The notes beneath the pieces are model-generated. The model worked only from the letters and a program-made list of their open reading frames with translations. It was not told the DNA's origin and made no database searches. Of a DNA stretch of 64,000 bases, positions 25,934-32,921 are shown piece by piece (position 1 is the stretch's first letter; every line of letters begins with the position of its first letter). Position numbers and translations under genes: made by a program. This DNA comes from Mesorhizobium_G sp049840935 (GTDB taxonomy: Bacteria > Pseudomonadota > Alphaproteobacteria > Rhizobiales > Rhizobiaceae), in contig JASGJA010000025.1 in the NCBI GenBank assembly GCA_049840935.1, positions 62,001 to 126,000 on the forward strand, given 5' to 3'.

Positions 25934-26164
25934 TCATCCGCCGCGCTCGATCAAAAATCGATGGCCGTCGGTTTGCGCCTGCGTGTCCACCAACACATGA
26001 CCGGCTTCGCGGCAAAAGGCGGGAATATCGATAACGGCAAGCGGGTCGGTCGTTTCCACCCATAGCCGCGTACCGATCTGCATATCGGCAAGTCTCCGCC
26101 GTGCTTTCAGCACGGGCAGGGGGCAATTCAGCCCCTTGAGGTCGTAGACCGGTGTTTCGGTCAT
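25934..26164 (-). CDS. TusA-family sulfur carrier protein
   Basis: The 76-residue protein begins METPVYDLKG-like (MTETPVYDLKGLNCPLPVLK), which carries the family motif CPxP with the persulfide-bearing cysteine. WVETTDPLAVIDIPAFCREAGH matches the conserved second half. ATG at 26164 gives the normal TusA length. It lies 11 bases after the L,D-transpeptidase stop on the same strand and faces the CobW gene tail-to-tail. TusA proteins pass sulfur for tRNA thiolation or other cofactors. No partner is nearby. Confidence 0.88.
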   Translation of the reverse strand: MTETPVYDLKGLNCPLPVLKARRRLADMQIGTRLWVETTDPLAVIDIPAFCREAGHVLVDTQAQTDGHRFLIERGG

Positions 26165-26174
26165 GCCGTCTGCG

Positions 26175-27524
26175 TCAGCCGCCAAAGAGCTTGCCGAGAC
26201 GCTTGCGCACATTGCCGATAACGCCGTTTCCATCTTCGGCAGGCGCGGATGCCACCGCCTCAGCAGGTGCTGGCTGTTCGGCAACAGGTGCCGCTGGCGC
26301 GATGGCTGCGGTGGATTCGTTAGCGGGCGCGGCGCTGCTTGCGGCTTGAGCTTCGGCCAATGCCTTGGCTTCTTCCTTTTGGCGCTTTGCCTCGGCAATC
26401 TGCGCAGCCTTTTCCTCTTCGGCGCGCTTCTTTGCTGCTAGCTTTGCTTCCGCTTCCCGCTGCTTTGCTGCTTCTTCGGCCTCTGCGGCGGCCATTCTGC
26501 GGCCTGCCTCATTGGTTGCGCGACCCATCTGCGAGGTGACGACCAGATTGCCACCAGCGTCGAGCGACGGCGGGTCCATGGTGATCCGTTCGCCGCGTGC
26601 GCGGCGCTTGGTCCAATCCTTCACCAGATTGGCTTCTTCGATGCCGTTGATGGAGTCTTTCGGCGGCGCGCCCTTGCCGATAGCAGCCTTAAATGCGACG
26701 TCATATTTCTGCTGGTAAGACTGATAGGCAGCGCTCATAGCGTCGGAGGCCACAGAGGTCGGGCATGCGCCAGTCGGCGAAATCTTCGTGCCCAGCGGCG
26801 TGCTCATGTTGAACACGTAGCGCTTTTCGCACACATCGACCTTTGGCGGCACCTTCGTAATCTCGAAGGCATCATAACCTTCTTTGAGGTTCTTCCAGAA
26901 CGCGAAATTGGTGTCGTTGCGATAGCGCGCCATATTGGTCGGCGTCATACGGAACGGATAGGCCTGAATCTGGAATTCTTGCTGACCGCCTTTGAATAAC
27001 TCGCGCGCAATCGCGTAAATCTCTTCGATCTGGCCGTCCGTCATGGAATAGCATCCGGACGACGAACACGCGCCATGCACCATCAGGTTTGATCCGGTGC
27101 GGCCAAGCGCGCGGTCGAAAGCGTTCGGATAGCCAATATCGAATGATAGATGATACTGCGAATTCGGGTTCATCTGGCTTGGGCGCACCGTGTAGAATCC
27201 TTCCGGAGCCTGACGGTCGCCTTCGGTGAATTTCGGCCCAAGCTGGCCGGAGTATTTGCAAATGTCGTAGGTCGAGAGCAGGCCATAGCGTCCATTGCTC
27301 TTCTGCTTCCAGATTTCGACCTTCGATTCTTCCTTGAAGACGCGCGCGACAACGGGCGAGCTGATCGGCATATCCAGCTTCTTCATTTCGGCAAGGGTCT
27401 TTGCGGAAATGTGGGGCTGGCCACGTGAAGCCATGCCGGAAATGCCGGATTTTTCATTGCAGGCGGCTGCGAGCAGCAGGGTCGCAACCAATGCACCAGC
27501 CTTGAGTAGTTTCGCTGCCATCAT
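26175..27524 (-). CDS. YafK-type L,D-transpeptidase lipoprotein with coiled-coil C-terminus
   Basis: The 449-residue periplasmic lipoprotein has a signal ending AAAC (residues 19-22). The YkuD/YafK catalytic domain spans about residues 45-240. KVEIWKQ, then YGLLSTYDICKYSGQLGPK, lead to the active-site block MVHGACSSSGCYSMTD, whose His, Ser-Gly-Cys and following Tyr fit the HxnSxGC rule. The last 110 residues are rich in Ala, Glu and Lys (AEEAAKQREAEAKLAAKKRA) and should form a long coiled coil, followed by a Pro/Ala linker and VRKRLGKLFGG. It would cross-link or trim peptidoglycan, or attach proteins to it. The coiled tail is unusual in YafK proteins and may bind a partner. Confidence 0.9.
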   Translation of the reverse strand: MMAAKLLKAGALVATLLLAAACNEKSGISGMASRGQPHISAKTLAEMKKLDMPISSPVVARVFKEESKVEIWKQKSNGRYGLLSTYDICKYSGQLGPKFTEGDRQAPEGFYTVRPSQMNPNSQYHLSFDIGYPNAFDRALGRTGSNLMVHGACSSSGCYSMTDGQIEEIYAIARELFKGGQQEFQIQAYPFRMTPTNMARYRNDTNFAFWKNLKEGYDAFEITKVPPKVDVCEKRYVFNMSTPLGTKISPTGACPTSVASDAMSAAYQSYQQKYDVAFKAAIGKGAPPKDSINGIEEANLVKDWTKRRARGERITMDPPSLDAGGNLVVTSQMGRATNEAGRRMAAAEAEEAAKQREAEAKLAAKKRAEEEKAAQIAEAKRQKEEAKALAEAQAASSAAPANESTAAIAPAAPVAEQPAPAEAVASAPAEDGNGVIGNVRKRLGKLFGG

Positions 27525-27683
27525 GTCGTTCGATCTGTTGTCCCGGCGAAACGCTGTTAGTTTCGCAAATCATGCACGACGCTAAACCTGTTAACCTTGA
27601 GAACTGGTTACCGTCACACACCCCCGAAGCCTGATCTTACCTCAATTACCCGCGCAGGCGGCGATTTTGTGGCAAGTTTACGG

Positions 27684-28634
27684 CTAGAGATGCCGCCCCA
27701 TCGCCAGGAATTTCTCGCGACGCTGCTCGCGGAAATCGCGATTTGAAGCGGCAAGCTCCGTAAAGGCCTTTTCGATCTGGTCGCCGGTGTCTTTGATGAT
27801 CTTTTCGCGACCACGATGTGCACCGCCCAGCGGTTCGGGAATAATCCCGTCGATAATTTTCAGATCGAGCAGATCGCGCGCGGTAATACGCATATTGGTA
27901 GCCGCGTCTTTCGAGCGTGTCGTGTCCCGCCACAGGATCGAGGCCGCGCCTTCCGGCGAAATCACGGAATAGATAGCATGTTCAAGCATATAGACGCGGT
28001 TGGCCGTCGCGATTGCGATTGCGCCGCCGGACCCGCCTTCGCCCAAAACGACCGAGACGGACGGCACTTTCAACGCGAGGCAGGCTGAGGTTGAGCTTGC
28101 AATCGCCTCGGCCTGTCCGCGTTCTTCCGCACCGACACCCGGATAAGCGCCTGCCGTATCCACCAGCGTTACCAGCGGTATGCCGAAGCGGTCGGCCATT
28201 TCCATGATTCTGACCGCTTTGCGGTAGCCTTCGGGCCGCACCGAGCCGAAATTGTGTTTGAGGCGCGTCTTGGTGTCGGAGCCCTTTTCCTGTCCCAGAA
28301 TGGCTATGGATTGGCCCTTGAAACGAGCAAATCCGCCAACCAGCGCGGCGTCTTCCCCGAATGCGCGGTCGCCCGCCAGCGGCGTAAAGTCCGTGAAAAG
28401 CTCAGCAACATAATCGACGCAATGTGGACGGTCCGGATGGCGCGCCACCTGCACTTTCTGCCACGGCGTCAGCGAGCGATAGGCGTCCTGCAAGGCTTCC
28501 TGCGAGCGCTTTTCCAGCCGCGCTATTTCATCGCCAACGTCGACAGCTTCCCCGCTTTCGGCGAGTTTCTTCAATTCGATGATCTTGCCTTCGAGGTCAG
28601 CGACCGGCTTTTCGAAGTCGAGATAATTGTACAT
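27684..28634 (-). CDS. accA: acetyl-CoA carboxylase carboxyltransferase subunit alpha
   Basis: The 316-residue protein is full-length AccA. The N-terminal helix MYNYLDFEKPVADLEGKI, then ARHPDRPHCVDYV, GDRAFGEDAALVGG, IPLVTLVDTAGAYPGVGAEE and the glycine-rich VVLGEGGSGGAIAIA are all in place. It forms the carboxyltransferase with AccD and makes malonyl-CoA for fatty acid synthesis in the cytosol. The stop is followed by 159 noncoding bases before the L,D-transpeptidase gene; xerD lies 39 bases upstream on the same strand. No irregularity is seen. Confidence 0.96.
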   Translation of the reverse strand: MYNYLDFEKPVADLEGKIIELKKLAESGEAVDVGDEIARLEKRSQEALQDAYRSLTPWQKVQVARHPDRPHCVDYVAELFTDFTPLAGDRAFGEDAALVGGFARFKGQSIAILGQEKGSDTKTRLKHNFGSVRPEGYRKAVRIMEMADRFGIPLVTLVDTAGAYPGVGAEERGQAEAIASSTSACLALKVPSVSVVLGEGGSGGAIAIATANRVYMLEHAIYSVISPEGAASILWRDTTRSKDAATNMRITARDLLDLKIIDGIIPEPLGGAHRGREKIIKDTGDQIEKAFTELAASNRDFREQRREKFLAMGRHL

Positions 28635-28673
28635 GCCTTGCGCGAACCCTTGAAAATTCAGCCTGACATAGCG

Positions 28674-29597
28674 TCAGCCTGCCTTGTCGGCAAGCGGATG
28701 ATGATCCTGAACAAGCCGGACAAGCCGTTCTTCCAGGACATGCGTGTAAATTTGGGTAGTAGAAATGTCCGAATGCCCAAGCAATTGCTGCACTGCGCGA
28801 AGGTCTGCACCGTTTTGAAGAAGGTGGCTTGCGAAGGCATGGCGCAGCACATGCGGCGATATTTTTGCGGCTGAAATTCCAGCGCGTGCAGCCAGCGACT
28901 TCAAATCGCGCGCGAAAATCTGCCGGGGGAGATAACCAGTTTCGGAATTTGCGGGAAACAGCCAGGGGCTTTTCTCCAGCGCTTCGACCCCATTACGCGC
29001 GGCAAACCACAGGCGCATAGCCTGTCTCGCCTTGGTGGAAAGCGGGACCATACGATCCTTGCTGCCCTTGCCGCGCACGATGAAGAAGCGGTCGTCGCGT
29101 GTCGCCACTCCAATCGGCAATGCTACCAGTTCGGAAACGCGCAAGCCGGTCGCGTATAGCACTTCAACGAGGGCCTGCATTCGTACCGCTGCAAACTGCG
29201 CCGCGTCGGGTAGGCTTGTGTCGGCCGCCTCCAAAGCAGCACGGTCGAGTAGCCGCCCGGTTTCGGCCTCGCTCATCGTCTTGGGCAGTGTCCGGTCGCG
29301 GCGTGGGCTGTCGAGCTTTCCCGTAGGGTCGTCTTGCCGCAGCCCTTCCGCATAGAGAAACTTGAAGAACTGCCGGAGCGAGGAAAGCTTGCGAGCTTGC
29401 GAGGAGGCCGCGAAATCGCGATCTGCTATCTCATTGAGATAGGTGCGCAAATCCTCGGTCGACGCATCCGCCAACCGTCCGCCCACATGTTCCGCCGCGT
29501 CTTCAAGATCGCGACGATAAGATTGCAGCGTGTTTTCTGCCGCTCCGCGTTCGGCGCTCATCATTTCCAGAAATGCGTCGATTCGCGCAGCACTCAT
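28674..29597 (-). CDS. xerD: site-specific tyrosine recombinase XerD
   Basis: The 307-residue recombinase begins at ATG 29597 (SAARIDAFLEMMSAERGAA), with a core-binding SAM-like domain to about residue 105. The catalytic set is present: Arg in YATGLRVSELV, Lys in the beta-hairpin RGKGSKDRMVPL, His-x-x-Arg in SPHVLRHAFASHLL, His in LLGHSDISTTQ and Tyr in IYTHV. It resolves chromosome dimers at dif with XerC. It overlaps the stop of a small membrane protein by four bases and precedes accA. A much longer frame upstream has no ribosome binding site and overlaps aroK, so it was not used. Confidence 0.94.
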   Translation of the reverse strand: MSAARIDAFLEMMSAERGAAENTLQSYRRDLEDAAEHVGGRLADASTEDLRTYLNEIADRDFAASSQARKLSSLRQFFKFLYAEGLRQDDPTGKLDSPRRDRTLPKTMSEAETGRLLDRAALEAADTSLPDAAQFAAVRMQALVEVLYATGLRVSELVALPIGVATRDDRFFIVRGKGSKDRMVPLSTKARQAMRLWFAARNGVEALEKSPWLFPANSETGYLPRQIFARDLKSLAARAGISAAKISPHVLRHAFASHLLQNGADLRAVQQLLGHSDISTTQIYTHVLEERLVRLVQDHHPLADKAG

Positions 29598-29758
29598 GGC
29601 GCTTTCACCGGCTGGCCGGGCGGCGGCAGATCGAGTGGAACGCGATCGCTTATTTCTGTCTGCTTCGGCGTGACGAACTCCGCAAGCGCATACATTGCAG
29701 CGTAAGCGAGGCCAGCGATTATTGCGATGACGGTTAAGAACCGGAACAGCGACGGCAT
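29594..29758 (-). CDS. small single-pass membrane protein upstream of xerD
   Basis: This 54-residue frame begins MPSLFRFLTV and has one membrane helix (VIAIIAGLAYAAMYAL). A short Pro-rich tail follows (DLPPPGQPVKAP). Its TGA overlaps the xerD ATG as ATGA, a strong sign of translation. It is divergent from aroK, 134 bases from the ATG used there. I recall small proteins of this type upstream of xerD in Brucella relatives but cannot confirm it. The function is unknown. Confidence 0.7.
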   Translation of the reverse strand: MPSLFRFLTVIAIIAGLAYAAMYALAEFVTPKQTEISDRVPLDLPPPGQPVKAP

Positions 29759-29892
29759 TTTGTACGAATCGGCCTGTTTTCCTGTGCGCCGCTCTTATCG
29801 TTCGATGGAAAGGCCATTTCAAGACGACTGCGATACCTTGACGATCCTTTCGTTTCGTGTCGAAAGCAGCCACGGATAAGGCTGAGCCCGGT

Positions 29893-30495
29893 ATGACCGC
29901 AGACAATAGGGACGCAACAGAGCAAATTCTTGCCGCTCTCAACGGGCGCTCTATCGTATTTGTGGGGCTGATGGGGGCAGGCAAGACCGCGATTGGCCGC
30001 AAGGTCGCGCAGACGCTTGGGTTGCATTTTGCAGATAGCGACCATGAGATCGAAACGGTTTCGCGCATGACCGTGCCGGAATTATTCGAGCGCTATGGTG
30101 AGCCGGAATTTCGCGCGCTCGAACAACGCGTTATCCAGCGCTTGCTGGAGGCGGGGTCGCAGGTGCTTTCAACCGGCGGCGGTGCATTCATGAATGTGCA
30201 AACGCGCGAGGCAATTCGCCTTGGCGCCGTTTCTGTCTGGCTCAAGGCCGACATCGATCTGCTGATGGATCGGGTTTCCAAAAAGCAGAACAGGCCACTC
30301 CTGAAAGATCCCGATCCGCGTGGCGTGATGGAGCGTTTGATGGCGGCGCGCTATCCTGTCTATGAGACTGCCGATGTGATTGTCATCACGCGCGACGCCG
30401 GCAAAGACGTGATTGCTGCCGAAGCGATAAGTGCAATAGCCGAGCATCTTGCTCCTGAAATCCAAAGAGGCGACGACGAATGTCTGATGCGGTGA
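29893..30495 (+). CDS. aroK: shikimate kinase
   Basis: This 200-residue kinase phosphorylates shikimate with ATP. Walker A is GLMGAGKTAIGRK (about residues 28-40), preceded by RSIVFV. FADSDHEIE gives the shikimate-binding aspartate, RYGEPEFRALE an Arg, STGGGAFM the shikimate-binding glycines, and RPLLKDPDPRGVMERLMAARYPVY the lid (read in two parts). ATG at 29893 was chosen; an in-frame GTG at 29857 adds twelve residues and cannot be excluded. It overlaps aroB by 16 bases, the standard aroKB arrangement, so the two consecutive chorismate-pathway enzymes are coupled. Confidence 0.95.
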   Translation: MTADNRDATEQILAALNGRSIVFVGLMGAGKTAIGRKVAQTLGLHFADSDHEIETVSRMTVPELFERYGEPEFRALEQRVIQRLLEAGSQVLSTGGGAFMNVQTREAIRLGAVSVWLKADIDLLMDRVSKKQNRPLLKDPDPRGVMERLMAARYPVYETADVIVITRDAGKDVIAAEAISAIAEHLAPEIQRGDDECLMR

Positions 30496-31595
30496 CAATC
30501 GAGGTTGGCCTTGGCGCGCGCGCCTATCAAATCCGAATTGGTAAGGGGCTGATCGCGAATGCGGGCTCGGAAATCGCGGCGCTCAAGCCCGGTGTGCGTA
30601 CCGCAATCGTGACTGATGAGAATGTTGCCTCACGCCATCTCGAAACGCTGACGCACGGTTTTGCAGAAGCGTCCATCGCTTCCACGCCGATCATTCTGCC
30701 TGCGGGCGAAAAGACCAAAAGCTACGCCATGCTGGAACGCGTGGTGGAAGGTTTGATCGCTGCAAAGCTTGAGCGCAACGATCTGGTCATTGCTTTCGGC
30801 GGCGGCGTTATCGGTGATCTCGCGGGCTTTGCTGCTGGTGTAGCCCGTCGCGGAATGCCCTTTGTGCAAATGCCAACTTCGCTACTGGCGCAGGTCGATT
30901 CCTCTGTTGGTGGCAAGACCGGCATTAACAGTCCGCAAGGTAAAAATCTGGTCGGCCTGTTCAATCAGCCCAAGCTTGTTCTGGCTGATACAGATGTTCT
31001 GGACACGCTTCCTTTGCGAGAGTTTCGCGCAGGCTATGCCGAGGTTGCCAAATATGGCCTCATCGACCGCCCAGATTTCTTCGCCTGGCTGGAAAAGAAT
31101 TGGCGCGAGGTCTTTGCAGGCGGGGCTGCGCGCCCCGAGGCGATTGCCCAATCCTGCAAGGCTAAGGCCGATGTCGTCGCACGAGATGAGTTTGAAACCG
31201 GCGACCGCGCTCTGCTCAATCTCGGTCACACCTTTGGTCATGCGCTGGAAGCCGCAACCGCCTACAATTCTTCGCGTTTGGTGCACGGGGAGGGTGTCGC
31301 AATCGGCATGGCGCTTGCGCACCGCTTCTCTTCACGGCTCAATCTCGCCAGCCCGGACGATGCCGCGCGGGTCGAAGCGCATTTGCAGGCGGTTGGGTTG
31401 CCTTATCGCATGTCCGATATTTCCGGCTCGCTGCCGCCTGCGGAAAAGTTGCTCGAATACATTACGCAGGACAAGAAGGTGACGCGTGGCGCGCTCACCT
31501 TTATCCTGACGCGTGGAATCGGCCAGTCTTTCATCGCGAAAGATGTGCCGCAGTCGGAAGTTCTGGCCTTTCTGAAGGATAATCTCGCGGAATGA
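30480..31595 (+). CDS. aroB: 3-dehydroquinate synthase
   Basis: The 371-residue NAD- and metal-dependent enzyme closes the ring in the shikimate pathway. The NAD-binding block is LVIAFGGGVIGDLAGFAAGVARRG (read in two parts, about residues 102-125), followed by MPTSLLAQVDSSVGGKTGIN. Metal ligands lie in GYAEVAKYG (Glu), NLGHTFGHALE (His) and LVHGEGVAIGM (His). Length is normal. It overlaps aroK upstream and shares ATGA with the CBS-domain gene downstream, so the three form one transcript. Confidence 0.96.
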   Translation: MSDAVTIEVGLGARAYQIRIGKGLIANAGSEIAALKPGVRTAIVTDENVASRHLETLTHGFAEASIASTPIILPAGEKTKSYAMLERVVEGLIAAKLERNDLVIAFGGGVIGDLAGFAAGVARRGMPFVQMPTSLLAQVDSSVGGKTGINSPQGKNLVGLFNQPKLVLADTDVLDTLPLREFRAGYAEVAKYGLIDRPDFFAWLEKNWREVFAGGAARPEAIAQSCKAKADVVARDEFETGDRALLNLGHTFGHALEAATAYNSSRLVHGEGVAIGMALAHRFSSRLNLASPDDAARVEAHLQAVGLPYRMSDISGSLPPAEKLLEYITQDKKVTRGALTFILTRGIGQSFIAKDVPQSEVLAFLKDNLAE

Positions 31596-32494
31596 CCCCG
31601 CTTGCCGCCGTTGGATTGACGCTTCTTGTCGTCGCTTTTGTAGTGGCGTTGCTTGGGCGTCCGGTTATGGAGGCATTGGGCTATCGCTTGATCCGCCGCA
31701 GAAAGCGCAAGTCATCTGAAGCGGGTTTGCCTTCTACGGGCGCCATCGCCGAAGCCCACGACGACGAGGAAATGAAGCCGACCGCGCCGCGCAAGGTGCT
31801 TGCAGAGCTTTCCGAACTCGAAGTCTCTGACGTTATGGTGCACCGCCTCAACATGCGCTCCGTCAACGTCGCCGATCCGCCGGAGCAGATCGTGCGCGCC
31901 ATGCTCAACAGTCCGCACACGCGCATGCCGCTTTGGGAAGGTTCGCTCGACAACATCGTCGGCATACTTCACGCCAAGGACGTGCTGCGCGCGCTCAATG
32001 ATGCCGGCAATGATTTCTCCAAACTCGATATCATGGCCGTCGCGATGAAGCCGTGGTTTGTCCCGGACACAACCTCGCTCGAAGAACAGCTCAACGAATT
32101 TCTGCGCCGCAAATCGCACTTTGCCGTCGTCGTCGACGAATATGGCGAGGTCGAAGGGCTGGTCACGCTGGAAGACATCATGGAAGAAATCGTCGGCGAC
32201 ATTGCCGATGAACACGACCTCGATGTGAAAGGCGTCAAGCAGGAGGCGGATGGCTCAATCGTTGTGGACGGAGGCGTGCCGATCCGCGATTTAAACCGCG
32301 CACTTGGCTGGAATCTGCCGGATGATGAGGCCACCACGGTGGCTGGTCTGGTGATCCATGAAGCCCAGTCCATACCGGAGGAAAAGCAGGCTTTTACCTT
32401 TCATGGTAAACGCTTTGTGGTCATGCGGCGTGAAAAGAACCGCATTACGCGCATTCGCATCCGGAATCTCGGTAACGTTACCGTGCAAGCGTGA
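31592..32494 (+). CDS. CBS-domain CorC/HlyC-like protein
   Basis: The 300-residue protein has an N-terminal membrane helix (AAVGLTLLVVAFVVALLG), then two CBS domains (VSDVMVHRLNMRSVNV through IVGILHAKDVLRAL; FVPDTTSLEEQLNEFL through EGLVTLEDIMEEIVGDIADE). A C-terminal CorC_HlyC domain follows (VDGGVPIRDLNRALGW, TVAGLVIHEAQSIP, KRFVVMRREKNRI). The usual DUF21 membrane module is reduced to one span. Proteins of this type are linked to magnesium/cobalt efflux or membrane homeostasis; the hemolysin name is historical. It is coupled to aroB. Confidence 0.9.
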   Translation: MTPLAAVGLTLLVVAFVVALLGRPVMEALGYRLIRRRKRKSSEAGLPSTGAIAEAHDDEEMKPTAPRKVLAELSELEVSDVMVHRLNMRSVNVADPPEQIVRAMLNSPHTRMPLWEGSLDNIVGILHAKDVLRALNDAGNDFSKLDIMAVAMKPWFVPDTTSLEEQLNEFLRRKSHFAVVVDEYGEVEGLVTLEDIMEEIVGDIADEHDLDVKGVKQEADGSIVVDGGVPIRDLNRALGWNLPDDEATTVAGLVIHEAQSIPEEKQAFTFHGKRFVVMRREKNRITRIRIRNLGNVTVQA

Positions 32495-32540
32495 TCAAGC
32501 GTTCAGGGAACGTCAATTTTTGCGCGCGATAAGAACGCGC

Positions 32541-32906
32541 ATGGCAAAGATTCTCATTGTTGAAGACGACGATTCAGTACGGGCGATGACCTCGCGCGCG
32601 CTCAAGAACATTGGCCATGCCATCGATGAGGCGGCTGACGGTGTTCAGGGGTTGGAGCGCATTCATGCCTGCGCCGCTGATTATGATCTAATCGTCTCTG
32701 ACATTCGCATGCCGGAGATGGACGGCATCGCGATGGCGAAGGAAGCCGCGCGCGCGTATCCCGGTCTCAAGATCATGCTGGTGACGGGATATGCCGATCA
32801 GCGCGAGCGCGCGGATGAACTGGATGGCATCATTCAAGACGTGCTGCTAAAGCCGTTTGCACTGGCCGATTTCCGCACTCGCGTCTCGAAGTTATTGGCC
32901 GCGTAG
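32541..32906 (+). CDS. single-domain response regulator (CpdR-like)
   Basis: The 121-residue protein is a bare CheY-type receiver. The acidic pocket is EDDDS near the N-terminus; the phospho-acceptor Asp is in LIVSDIRMPEMDG (about residue 53). The conserved Thr is in MLVTGYADQ and the Lys in VLLKPFALADF. No output domain is attached. In alphaproteobacteria such receivers include CpdR, an adaptor for ClpXP; this one resembles that group in its N-terminal AKILIVEDDDSVR and its C-terminal KLLAA. The assignment to CpdR itself is not certain because the middle differs. No kinase is nearby. Confidence 0.88.
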   Translation: MAKILIVEDDDSVRAMTSRALKNIGHAIDEAADGVQGLERIHACAADYDLIVSDIRMPEMDGIAMAKEAARAYPGLKIMLVTGYADQRERADELDGIIQDVLLKPFALADFRTRVSKLLAA

Positions 32907-32921
32907 ACTGCGCGTCGCGCG

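Noticed and set aside
28674..30068. 464-residue version of XerD
   Set aside because: The added N-terminus overlaps aroK on the other strand and a coupled small gene; normal XerD begins at 29597.
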